The translations under genes were made by a program, and so were the position numbers. Below are positions 34,458 to 42,218 of a DNA stretch of 64,000 bases, one piece after another. Numbering within the stretch: position 1 is the stretch's first letter; each line of letters opens with the position of its first letter. The stretch comes from Ligilactobacillus apodemi DSM 16634 = JCM 16172 (GTDB lineage Bacteria > Bacillota > Bacilli > Lactobacillales > Lactobacillaceae): the NCBI RefSeq assembly GCF_001434405.1, contig NZ_AZFT01000006.1, positions 1 through 64,000 on the forward strand, written 5' to 3'. The notes beneath the pieces are model-generated. The model ran no database searches, was not told the origin of the DNA, and saw only the letters and a list, made by a program, of their open reading frames with translations.

Positions 34458-35852
34458 TTATTTTTCGCTTATTTTACTGTGTTTGATTCCATAACTAAAG
34501 TAGATGATCATGCCTAAGATAAACCAGATAAAGGCAGCAGCCCATGTTTCAAGGGAAAGTTGGGCAAGCATTACAACACATAAGAGCGCTGAAATGATCG
34601 GTAAGACCGGATAAAATGGAACTTTAAAGCCACCTTTATTCGGGATATCTTTGCGTTTACGCAATGGAATGACCCCAAGGGAAACGAACATAAATGCTAG
34701 TAATGTTCCGATATTAACCAAGTTAGTCAATTGGTTCAAGGAGAAAAGTCCGCCGGTAGCAGCGATGATCACGGTTACGACTAACATACTTTTTTCTGGA
34801 GTCTTAGTCTTTTCATTGATCTGACCTAAGAATTTTGGTAATAAGCCGTCACGTCCGATCGAATAGATCAACCGGGATGAACTATAGACCATCGTGACCA
34901 TCATGGTAAACATTCCCGCTAACGCACTAACCGAGATGATCCCAGCGACCCAGTTTTGATTTACGGCATAAAGTGCAAATGAAACTGGGTCAGCCACGTT
35001 TAACTTAGTATAAGAAACCATCCCAGTTAAAACGATCGAGACAAGAATATAAAGTAACGTACAGATCGCTAACGTGCCGATGATTCCACGTGGCATATTT
35101 TTAGCAGGATTTTTAACTTCCGCCGCAGATGAAGCAACCACGTCAAAGCCAAGATAGGCAAAGAAAACTTGAGCTGCCCCTACCAAAATACCTTTTGAAC
35201 CAAAAGGCATAAATGGATTCCAGTTAGCTGGTTTAACGTAAAAAGCACCAACTAACAAGAATAAAATAATAATTGCAATTTTAACGACCACCACGATCGA
35301 ATTGATCGTCATTGATGTTCTAAGTCCACGTGATAAGACATAAGCGATAAATAAAACGATCAAAACTGCGGGCAAGTTGAGATAAGTTCCGTTAGCTGGA
35401 TCAAAAGGACCGGTCAATGCTTTTGGTAAAGCTAAGCCAAATCCTTTTAATAATGATGCAAAATAAGCCGAAAAACCAGTTGAAACAGCGGCAACGGCGA
35501 GCATATACTCTAAGATCAATGCCCAACCTAAAAACCAACCAACGATTTCGCCAAAAACAACGTTACCAAAAGAATAAGCACTCCCGGCGATCGGAAGCGC
35601 CGAAGAAAATTCGGCGTAACACATCGCTGCGGTCGAACAGACCAAAGCAGCGATAATAAATGAAATGGAAATCGCAGGTCCACTGTGAAGAGCTGCGACA
35701 GTTCCTGGTAAAATAAAGATCCCAGTCCCGATCACGGCCCCGATCCCCATCGAGATCAAGTCGCGAGCGGTGAGAGTCTTGCTAAATTTGCCGTCTTCTG
35801 CTAAATAGCGAGACAGACTTTCTTTTTTGAAGATGCGCTCTTTGATTCCCAT
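34458..35852 (-). CDS. APC family amino acid permease (cationic amino acid transporter-like)
   Basis: This 464-residue permease has 12 or more membrane segments and the APC opening SMGIGAVIGTGIFILPG, followed by the family stretch PAISISFIIAALVCS. FFAYLGFDVVASSAAEVKNP marks the CAT-like branch (YfnA type), and MVYSSSRLIYSIGRDGLLP is typical of these amino-acid transporters. The exact substrate is not predictable. AGAGGT lies 8 bases before the ATG, and a near-consensus promoter sits 35-65 bases upstream. It is a single-gene unit. Confidence 0.88.
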   Translation of the reverse strand: MGIKERIFKKESLSRYLAEDGKFSKTLTARDLISMGIGAVIGTGIFILPGTVAALHSGPAISISFIIAALVCSTAAMCYAEFSSALPIAGSAYSFGNVVFGEIVGWFLGWALILEYMLAVAAVSTGFSAYFASLLKGFGLALPKALTGPFDPANGTYLNLPAVLIVLFIAYVLSRGLRTSMTINSIVVVVKIAIIILFLLVGAFYVKPANWNPFMPFGSKGILVGAAQVFFAYLGFDVVASSAAEVKNPAKNMPRGIIGTLAICTLLYILVSIVLTGMVSYTKLNVADPVSFALYAVNQNWVAGIISVSALAGMFTMMVTMVYSSSRLIYSIGRDGLLPKFLGQINEKTKTPEKSMLVVTVIIAATGGLFSLNQLTNLVNIGTLLAFMFVSLGVIPLRKRKDIPNKGGFKVPFYPVLPIISALLCVVMLAQLSLETWAAAFIWFILGMIIYFSYGIKHSKISEK

Positions 35853-35887
35853 AATAAGGTACCTCTTTGCTTGTTATTAATTAGTAT

Positions 35888-35916
35888 ATAATACTTGGAA
35901 TAACATTAAATGTCAA
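35888..35916 (-). promoter_or_regulatory. Strong sigma-A promoter of the APC permease
   Basis: Read on the minus strand, TTGACA (35916-35911) is followed by a 17-base spacer and TATTAT (35893-35888). It lies 36 bases before the permease start codon. Confidence 0.75.
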
Positions 35917-35945
35917 TTAGTGTTTGCTAACAACTAAAAAAGTTT

Positions 35946-35990
35946 TAACTATAAAAAAAGGAACCGCAACAATTGCGGCTCCTCAAAGAT
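35946..35990 (-). terminator. Terminator of the 55-codon gene
   Basis: On the minus strand AGGAGCCGCAA and TTGCGGTTCCT form an 11-bp stem (one G-U) around a short loop, followed by TTTTTTAT. It lies ~40 bases past the stop of the small gene, which supports that gene being real. Confidence 0.85.
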
Positions 35991-36020
35991 ACTATCAAAT
36001 TATTTACGATGATTTTTTAG

Positions 36021-36188
36021 TTAACGTCGAATTGATGTATCGAGTTTTGATAATTCAGATAAAGCATCTTGAATCGTCACGCCCGTTGCTTCAAATTCAG
36101 GGTTATCATTTGAGCGGGCACTAAAAAGTTGGCTTTTCGTGTCAAGTGAGATCGAATAATTGGTTTTTGAAAATTCGCCAAATTCCAT
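36021..36188 (-). CDS. Small hypothetical protein, 55 residues
   Basis: This short frame was read directly from the sequence. The product begins MEFGEFSKTNYSISLDTK and ends LSELSKLDTSIRR; it is soluble, with no signal or membrane segment, and the middle (SARSNDNPEFEATGVTIQDALSEL, given here only by its ends) looks like a strand followed by a helix. GGAGGG lies ~9 bases before the ATG, and a clear terminator follows at 35946-35990, so it forms its own transcription unit. I do not recognise the family. It is divergent from the guanylate-kinase-like gene at 36315. Confidence 0.75.
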   Translation of the reverse strand: MEFGEFSKTNYSISLDTKSQLFSARSNDNPEFEATGVTIQDALSELSKLDTSIRR

Positions 36189-36314
36189 AGAAATTGCCCT
36201 CCATTAAGTATAAAATTATTTGCGACAAGGTTTATCTTGTCAACGCTTCCAATTTTATAATGAATAAAAATTTTTTGCAAGAAATAAGCATGGAATTATA
36301 TTGATGAGGTTATT

Positions 36315-36884
36315 ATGATGGAAAGATTAAAAGGTAAATTATTAATATTGTGTGGTGTACCCGGTAGCGGTAAGACGACTTTACAGAATTATTTACTAGC
36401 AAACCACGGTTTCACGAAAGTCATCACCCATACTACACGTCCGAAACGAGTAGGTGAAATTAATGGAATCGATTATTATTTTGAAGATAAAACGAGTTTT
36501 TTCACTAAAAATTATTTGGAATCCGTCAGTTATGCGGGCAATTACTATGGCTCATCATATGAAGGCTTAAAACAAGCCTTACAAGCTAAGGGCCGGGCGG
36601 TGATCGTGTTAGATACGAAAGGAGCAGCTACCTATGTGGCAAAGCTAGCTCCTGAAAATGTGGTCGTTGTCTTTGTTAAAATTCCCCGGGAAATACAAGC
36701 TAAACGCCTGCAAAAACGAGGAGATTCTCCCAGTCAGATCAAACAACGACTAGCTAGCCAAGAAGCTAAACGCGATCAAAAATTGCCAAAAGCATTAGAA
36801 AACCAGGCTTATGAACTAGAAAATCTTGATTTATCAAAGACTTACCAAAAACTTTCGGCATTTGTTACTGCCACCTTTGAATGA
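36315..36884 (+). CDS. Guanylate kinase-like P-loop protein
   Basis: This 189-residue cytoplasmic protein has a P-loop GVPGSGKTT at about residue 14 and the guanylate kinase signature HTTRPKRVGEINGIDYYF, followed by Y.GNYYGSSYEGL and IVLDTKGA. It probably phosphorylates GMP or acts as a divergent paralogue; most lactobacilli keep a second, housekeeping gmk elsewhere. The final ~35 residues have the usual lid and helix. Two ATG codons stand in tandem at 36315 and 36318, with GAGG upstream; the second has the better spacing. The next gene lies 55 bases downstream with its own ribosome binding site. Confidence 0.82.
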   Translation: MMERLKGKLLILCGVPGSGKTTLQNYLLANHGFTKVITHTTRPKRVGEINGIDYYFEDKTSFFTKNYLESVSYAGNYYGSSYEGLKQALQAKGRAVIVLDTKGAATYVAKLAPENVVVVFVKIPREIQAKRLQKRGDSPSQIKQRLASQEAKRDQKLPKALENQAYELENLDLSKTYQKLSAFVTATFE

Positions 36885-36939
36885 TCCATGGTAAAATGAA
36901 GGTTAAATAGTAATAGTTATTGTTTAGGAGGGAGAAAAA

Positions 36940-37371
36940 GTGATCGAAGAAGCCGTGCGACTTTTACAGAGTCATCATTATCGGATCACCAAGCAACGGC
37001 GGAGTTTGTTGGAATATTTATCAGAATTTAAAGAGCAATATGTAAGTATTACCCAAGTGACTGAGCATATGAAAACACTGTATCCTGGAATGAGTTTTAA
37101 CACGGTTTATCGCAATCTGAAAGATTTTAGTGAAATCGGGATCATTGAGACTAAAAATAAACCGACAGGGGCTTGTGTAAAATATCAATGTGACTTTGGT
37201 AATTTGCATCACCACCATTTTATCTGTCAAAATTGTGGACGAGTCATGGAAGTTGAAATGTGTCCGTTGACTATGTTTCAAAATCAACTTGCGGGGTGTG
37301 AGATCAAGGGCCATCGCTTTGAATTATATGGCTTGTGCGCAAGTTGTAATCAGAAGCTTAAGAAAATTTAG
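36940..37371 (+). CDS. Fur family metal-responsive regulator
   Basis: This 143-residue cytoplasmic repressor has the Fur-family winged helix (residues ~1-80, with MSFNTVYRNLKDFSEIGIIE as the recognition region) and the dimerisation domain with two zinc-holding pairs, CQNC (96/99) and CASC (133/136). A HHHHF cluster at 90-94 supplies sensing ligands. The family includes Fur, Zur and PerR. There is no clear PerR signature, and Zur or Fur is most likely. The start is GTG with AGGAGGG 7 bases upstream. No target operator is evident beside it. Confidence 0.88.
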   Translation: MIEEAVRLLQSHHYRITKQRRSLLEYLSEFKEQYVSITQVTEHMKTLYPGMSFNTVYRNLKDFSEIGIIETKNKPTGACVKYQCDFGNLHHHHFICQNCGRVMEVEMCPLTMFQNQLAGCEIKGHRFELYGLCASCNQKLKKI

Positions 37372-37445
37372 CAAAGTTTTAAGGGGTTTGCTAGCTAAGA
37401 TGTAGTACGATAAAGTGTAATAAGAAAAAATTGGAGGAAATAAGT

Positions 37446-37964
37446 ATGGGATACCGCACGCCTCCTTTATTGACACCATTTGCGATCTTATCGATCGTTT
37501 TGGGGTTAGGCGCAACAAACGTAGCCGTCAATAAAGTAACGCACACAACAGAAGGAAAGGCTGTCTCAACTGTTTCTACTAGCAGTAGTAGTACAGCTTC
37601 ATCGCTTAGTTCATATCAAAGTAGTGTGACAAGTAGCAGTTCAAGCGATGACCACGATGAAGATAAAAAAGACGATAGTTCTAGTTCATCGGATAAGACA
37701 GATGCTAGCTCATCATCAACTGATAGTGGCCGTGATTCATCATCTGCCAATAAAACAAGTAGTTCGACGACTGATCGAACTGATGATGACAGTACGCAAA
37801 CAACACAACAAAGTAGTTCCGCTACCCAAAGTTCAGTCACGACTGGTAGTTCTAGCTCAGCTTCAAGTAGCACAACGCGCAGTGGTACTGATCAAACTAG
37901 TGGTACCGGCAATCAAAATACAACAACGAGTAGTGGTGCTACGCAAAGCAGTGATACACAATAG
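37446..37964 (+). CDS. Ser/Thr-rich protein with N-terminal membrane anchor
   Basis: This 172-residue protein begins MGYRTPPLLTPFAILSIVLG, a single hydrophobic segment that is probably an uncleaved anchor. The remaining ~140 residues are almost purely Ser, Thr, Asp and Gln, with no folded domain. Such tails often cross the wall or carry O-glycans. GGAGG lies 8 bases before the ATG at 37446; an in-frame TTG 15 bases upstream overlaps that ribosome binding site and is not the start. It lies 18 bases before the next gene, and the two are probably one operon. The function is unknown. Confidence 0.75.
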   Translation: MGYRTPPLLTPFAILSIVLGLGATNVAVNKVTHTTEGKAVSTVSTSSSSTASSLSSYQSSVTSSSSSDDHDEDKKDDSSSSSDKTDASSSSTDSGRDSSSANKTSSSTTDRTDDDSTQTTQQSSSATQSSVTTGSSSSASSSTTRSGTDQTSGTGNQNTTTSSGATQSSDTQ

Positions 37965-37982
37965 GTTAGAGGTGATCGATTA

Positions 37983-38906
37983 ATGTTTAGTCTTTTAGGC
38001 ATGATCAATAGTTACATTGGATATTTCAACATGAATGCGACGTTAAAAAATCGCATTTATACGGTCGTTGGCTCCGTGGGTAATTTTTATTTGTTATACG
38101 TAGCTTACCGCTTTTTTGCAAATGGATTTTTCATTCGGGGACTATTATTTATCTGTGTCTTTTTGATCTTAGCGTATTTCGCATATTTAAACATCTTGTA
38201 CTTTTTTACAGAGACTCGAGTTTCTAAATTTGATATCTCGCCTAAAGTCGAAAAAATGTTAGGGGTCAAGATCCCTGATACAAGGGCACAAGAAAAAGCT
38301 GCGCAAACGGCAGCGCCAGGTTTTGTGCAAACAAACGGAATTTTTAAAGACGAAGAATTTTTACCTTCGACGTTAGTGGTTGATCGCAAGCAACGCGAAA
38401 ATTTACAAAAAATTGTTAAGCAATTAGAAGAAGTTGGTTACCTTAAGTTGGATTTTGGTGGTAAAAAAGACCGTGAACTCTTTAAGGGTGCTAAAAGTGG
38501 TGATCGTTTCTTAGCATTAGAAGAACCAGTCGCTTTGCCATATTATGAATTACGGGAGAAAAACGGCAAGTTATTAGTTTATGGTGGTGTTAACCAAATT
38601 GAGCGCCATGAACTAGGTGAATTGACCCAAGTCGGGCTTTTGCGTGGACATGAAGCTTTGGATCGTTATCAACTCTCCTTAGCGACTGCCGTGATCACTG
38701 CTGGACCATATAAGTTTGCTGGACGTTCAACGATGATGAAAAAAGAAACGCCATTTAAACTAGAAGTCCAAGTTGCTTATCGTGAAAAAGATGAAGACTT
38801 AAGCACAGGTGAAAAAATCAAAGCCGAAGTTGAACAAGAAGTGAAAAAAGAAACGACTGAGCTTGAAAGTGGCTTGAGTCGCAAAGATCGCTATCGCAGT
38901 AAATAG
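37983..38906 (+). CDS. Conserved hypothetical membrane-anchored protein
   Basis: This 307-residue protein starts with two hydrophobic segments (about residues 22-65, VGNFYLLYVAYRFFANGFFIRGLLFICVF in part as YLLYVAYRFF and GLLFICVFLIL). A soluble, mixed-charge domain follows at about 80-275, with the C-terminus rich in Glu and Lys (TGEKIKAEVEQEVKKET). No enzyme motif is visible. I recall similar proteins as uncharacterised lactobacillal proteins but cannot name the family with confidence. GAGGTG lies ~9 bases before the ATG. Co-transcription with the Ser/Thr-rich gene upstream suggests an envelope role (inference). Confidence 0.75.
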   Translation: MFSLLGMINSYIGYFNMNATLKNRIYTVVGSVGNFYLLYVAYRFFANGFFIRGLLFICVFLILAYFAYLNILYFFTETRVSKFDISPKVEKMLGVKIPDTRAQEKAAQTAAPGFVQTNGIFKDEEFLPSTLVVDRKQRENLQKIVKQLEEVGYLKLDFGGKKDRELFKGAKSGDRFLALEEPVALPYYELREKNGKLLVYGGVNQIERHELGELTQVGLLRGHEALDRYQLSLATAVITAGPYKFAGRSTMMKKETPFKLEVQVAYREKDEDLSTGEKIKAEVEQEVKKETTELESGLSRKDRYRSK

Positions 38907-38910
38907 AAAC

Positions 38911-38950
38911 TAAAAAACAGCTTGATCAATTATGATCAGGCTGTTTTTGT
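38911..38950. terminator. Bidirectional terminator between the hypothetical gene and the SteT-like permease
   Basis: AAACAGCTTGATC and GATCAGGCTGTTT form a 13-bp stem with an AATTAT loop and T or A tracts on both sides, between two converging genes. Confidence 0.88.
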
Positions 38951-38963
38951 CTAAAAAGCTAAG

Positions 38964-40298
38964 TTATTTCTTTTGTTTTTCTTTGTAATAAAAGATCGGG
39001 ATCCCACACAAGACGATCATAAGTGAGATCAAGACGCCACTTAGATCAGAGAACAATTCACTGACTAAAACAAAGGCAGCTCCTAAGATCGCCACGATCG
39101 GTGTCAACGGATAAAGTGGCACGGAGAAGGGGCGTTTTGCTTGAGAATCTTGGCGCCGTAGCTTAAAGACTCCAAAGAATGTCATCACGTAAAAACAATA
39201 CACGGTAAAGATACAGATCTCAGTTAAACGATCAGGATCGACTGTTAAGATCATACCCGATGCGATCGTAGCGATAACAGTGATCGAAACCATTGGCGTG
39301 TGCATCGTTGGATTGAGATAAGCAAGTTGTTTAGAAAATGGCAATTCATTATTTTTAGCCATGGCATACATGATCCGTGGCATTGTCATAACTTTCCCAT
39401 TCATACAACCTAGGATCGAAATGATGATCCCAATATTTAAGATCTTACCCCCTAGTTTCCCAAATGCCATTTCAGCAAAGTGGGGGGTAGCATTTTCCCC
39501 ATAGCGAGCGATCATGTCAGCAGGCATCGTTTTAAAGACGCTATACGAAACAAACACGTAGATCAATAAGACGATCGAAAGTCCTAAGACGATCGCTAAT
39601 GGCAAGATCCTTTGCGGGTTTTTGATCTCACCACCCATATTGGCGATCAAGATCCAGCCATCGTAAGCAAAAAGTGTAGCTAAGATCGCCACCCCAAAGT
39701 TACCTGCAACAGTGGTAGATTGTTCAGCTAAGACTTGCCCAACAGCATTTTGGTCACCAAACATGAGCCCAAAAATAATGATCGCAAAGATCGGTACGAG
39801 CTTACAGATGGTCGTGATGATTTGAAGGGCAGATCCAAAACGATTTGACAAAAAGTTAAAGGCTGAGATCAAGACGACGGATAAGACACCCACATAAGGA
39901 GTGTAAGTAGCAGAGAAACCGAAAAAGGCTTGTAATAAAATGGCAAGATAAGCCCCCAAAGCAGCGATCACTGCTGGTCCATAGACCGTGATCTGCATCC
40001 AACCGGATAAAAAGCCCCACAGTTTGCCGTATAAATTGTGCATGTACGTGTAAAGCCCACCGGTTTCTGGCATTTGAGAACCGATCTCAGCAATCGTTAG
40101 ACCACTTGTCAGTGTTAAGATCCCCCCCAAAAACCAAGCTAATAAAGCTAAAGTCGTTGAGTGAGAATAACTTAAAACCGAAGCCTGTTTAAAGAAGATC
40201 CCAGAACCAATGACAGTCCCGATTACTAAGGCTAACGCGGAATAGAGATTAATCGAACGTTCTAGACGGACGTTTTCTTGTTTGATCGTAAACACCAA
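38964..40298 (-). CDS. APC family amino acid permease (LAT/SteT-like)
   Basis: This 444-residue permease with about 12 membrane segments opens ALALVIGTVIGSGIFFKQASV and contains GSQMPETGGLYTYMHNLYG, hallmarks of the L-amino-acid exchanger branch that includes the Bacillus serine/threonine exchanger SteT. Its substrate is unproven. The start is uncertain: the frame begins TTG-GTG (40298 and 40295), but the purine-rich AAGAAGG lies immediately before both, leaving poor spacing, and no better in-frame start codon follows. The upstream gap contains two related inverted repeats (40375-40400 and 40471-40496). Confidence 0.85.
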   Translation of the reverse strand: MVFTIKQENVRLERSINLYSALALVIGTVIGSGIFFKQASVLSYSHSTTLALLAWFLGGILTLTSGLTIAEIGSQMPETGGLYTYMHNLYGKLWGFLSGWMQITVYGPAVIAALGAYLAILLQAFFGFSATYTPYVGVLSVVLISAFNFLSNRFGSALQIITTICKLVPIFAIIIFGLMFGDQNAVGQVLAEQSTTVAGNFGVAILATLFAYDGWILIANMGGEIKNPQRILPLAIVLGLSIVLLIYVFVSYSVFKTMPADMIARYGENATPHFAEMAFGKLGGKILNIGIIISILGCMNGKVMTMPRIMYAMAKNNELPFSKQLAYLNPTMHTPMVSITVIATIASGMILTVDPDRLTEICIFTVYCFYVMTFFGVFKLRRQDSQAKRPFSVPLYPLTPIVAILGAAFVLVSELFSDLSGVLISLMIVLCGIPIFYYKEKQKK

Positions 40299-40374
40299 CC
40301 TTCTTAAAAAGTATCTAAGATAAAAGTTAGCATATTTTAGTTTTTATGGAAAGTTTATTTTAAAATTTCATATA

Positions 40375-40400
40375 TTTTTTTAGTAGATTTACTAAAAAAA
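40375..40400 (-). promoter_or_regulatory. Perfect 11-bp inverted repeat upstream of the SteT-like permease
   Basis: TTTTTTTAGTA and TACTAAAAAAA are separated by GATT. A partly similar element (TATTTTTCTAAT with TTTACTAAAAAATA) lies at about 40471-40496. They sit ~80-190 bases before the permease start and could be operator sites; a terminator-like role is also possible. Confidence 0.4.
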
Positions 40401-40525
40401 TCACGCAACAATCGGTATATTTTAAGCAGCGTGGCAATTTATTTAGGAAAATAACCCCTGATATCTTCAGTATTTTTCTAATCTTTACTAAAAAATAACT
40501 AATATCATGGCTGATTTTTGGTAAA

Positions 40526-40564
40526 AAAATAAGACGTATCCGTCACATGGATGCGTCTTATTTT
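40526..40564 (-). terminator. Terminator overlapping the hflX stop codon
   Basis: On the minus strand AATAAGACGCATCC pairs with GGATACGTCTTATT (one G-U) and is followed by TTTTTTACC. The hflX stop codon lies within the 5' arm of the stem. Confidence 0.88.
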
Positions 40565-41811
40565 ACTTTCTTAAATTTCTCTAAGCGACCCGCTAAAACC
40601 GGGGAAACTTCGGCAGTGATCAAAGTACCATCGGCGTGGTAATCAGTATGTAAGACCGTGGCATTTTGATTGAGCTCTTCGACGAGCTTTCCTTGGGTAT
40701 AAGGAATCAAATATTGACATGTTTGATAGTCTTTGAACAGCTCTTTTTTCAAGATATCTGCCAGGGCCCGCAAAGATGCTTCATCGCGCGCACTAAAAAT
40801 CAATTCCTTGCCTTCAAAAGAAGGATATTGCAACGAAAGTTTATCGGCTTTGTTGAAAACATATAACATTGGGATGTCAGTTACACCGATCTCGGCCAAA
40901 GTTTTTTCGGTCGTTTCGATCATGTCTTGATAATGTTTATCTGATAAATCAACAACTTGGATCAATAAGTCAGCATTTGCAGCTGCTGCTAAAGTCGTGC
41001 GGAAAGCTTTGACTAATTGATGGGGCAACTTGGAGACAAAGCCAACCGTATCACTTAATAAGATCTCTTTATTGTCTTCAAAGTGTAACTTGCGGACTGA
41101 AGTATCAAGCGTCGCAAATAACATATCTTTTTCAAAAACTTGTTTATTGGCACTGTGCCCAAAAAGTTTTAATAGACCATTTAACGTGGTCGATTTACCC
41201 GCATTAGTATAACCAACTAGAGCAGCGGTTTTGATGCCCGAGCGTTGCCGTTGTTTTTGGCGTGTCTGTTGTTCTTTTTCGATCGTTTTTAACTCTTTGT
41301 TGAGCGCACTGATCTTTTTTTCGATGACCCGGCGATTTAATTCGAGTTTAGTTTCCCCGGCACCACGGTTAGTGTAACCTCCACCTGAGGTCTGTTGGTC
41401 TAATTTATTGACTAGACCGGTATGCAGACGCGGCAAACGGTATTGCAATTGGGCGATCTTAACTTGTAATTTAGCTTCTCTTGTTTTAGCCCGAGCCGCA
41501 AAGATCTCTAAGATCAGTGACGTGCGGTCCAAGACGCGTAAGCCGGTGATATTTTCTAAGTTTCTGATTTGAGTCGGTGTTAGCTCATCGTTTAAGATCA
41601 AAATTTCACTATTAGTGATCTCACCTGCAGTTTTGATCTCTTCTGCTTTGCCTTTGCCCAAATAAGTAGCGGCGATCGGACGCTCTAATTTTTGCTTAAA
41701 GCTTTTGGTAACTTCCATCTCGGCAGCCTGTGCCAAGGACACTAATTCTTCCATGGTGTAGGCAAAATTTTCTTGTTCTTGTTCGATTCCGGCGATGATA
41801 ACTGGTGTCAA
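40558..41811 (-). CDS. hflX: GTPase HflX
   Basis: This 417-residue ribosome-associated GTPase splits stalled or dormant ribosomes under stress in the species studied. Domain order is typical: an N-terminal HflX domain (YLGKGKAEEIK, and GKTR-like glycine-rich linker GGGYTNRGAGETKLE), then a G domain with G1 GYTNAGKST, G3 DTVGF and G4 NKAD. A short C-terminal extension follows. Length fits the family. The start is TTG at 41811 with AAGGGGG 6 bases upstream. It is a single-gene unit, and the terminator begins inside its last codons. Confidence 0.93.
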   Translation of the reverse strand: MTPVIIAGIEQEQENFAYTMEELVSLAQAAEMEVTKSFKQKLERPIAATYLGKGKAEEIKTAGEITNSEILILNDELTPTQIRNLENITGLRVLDRTSLILEIFAARAKTREAKLQVKIAQLQYRLPRLHTGLVNKLDQQTSGGGYTNRGAGETKLELNRRVIEKKISALNKELKTIEKEQQTRQKQRQRSGIKTAALVGYTNAGKSTTLNGLLKLFGHSANKQVFEKDMLFATLDTSVRKLHFEDNKEILLSDTVGFVSKLPHQLVKAFRTTLAAAANADLLIQVVDLSDKHYQDMIETTEKTLAEIGVTDIPMLYVFNKADKLSLQYPSFEGKELIFSARDEASLRALADILKKELFKDYQTCQYLIPYTQGKLVEELNQNATVLHTDYHADGTLITAEVSPVLAGRLEKFKKVK

Positions 41812-42218
41812 ACTTAAACCCCCTTTTCGTTTCTTTGAGTAAAATTATACCACTGATCGGGTAAAAGTTAGACTTTGGCAGCGTAAATTAATATTTTAGA
41901 TAAAATGATGATATTTAAAAGTGGTTAAAAAGATAAAAAAATGACAAACGTTTTATTTTTTTAACGATAAAATGGGCATTTTTAAGTGTGAAATACAAAA
42001 AAATTTAGATAAGAATGAGTGGCTTTAATAAAGGTAAAAACCTTTAGCATCAAGGGGTGGGACAGAAAACTAAATTTATATTTATAAATATCGTTAGTTT
42101 TAATTAGAATAAAAGCTTGATTTTAATGGTGTTTTCATATAATATTTTAGTCACGAAGTTATTATAAGTAGGATATGGCAAATAAGTCATAGTGCAATTA
42201 TTAAGGAGTTGTAGATAT
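41812..42218. other. 407-base AT-rich region between hflX and the opp operon
   Basis: No gene-sized frame is seen here. It contains a small hairpin TAAAGGT-AAAA-ACCTTTA (42029-42046), the string GGGGTGGGACAGAAAA (42053-42068), which resembles short dispersed repeats common near lactobacillal genes, and the likely opp promoter at 42117-42143. Confidence 0.55.
42117..42143 (+). promoter_or_regulatory. Probable promoter of the oppABCDF operon
   Basis: A perfect TATAAT (42138-42143) lies 76 bases before the oppA start, with TTGATT (42117-42122) 15 bases upstream of it. Spacing is short by one or two bases; CTTGAT one base upstream gives 16. Confidence 0.5.

Noticed and set aside
37648-37983. 111-codon frame overlapping the Ser/Thr-rich gene
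   Set aside because: It arises from the low-complexity AGT/ACA-rich DNA read in another frame; the product is biased and has no credible start.
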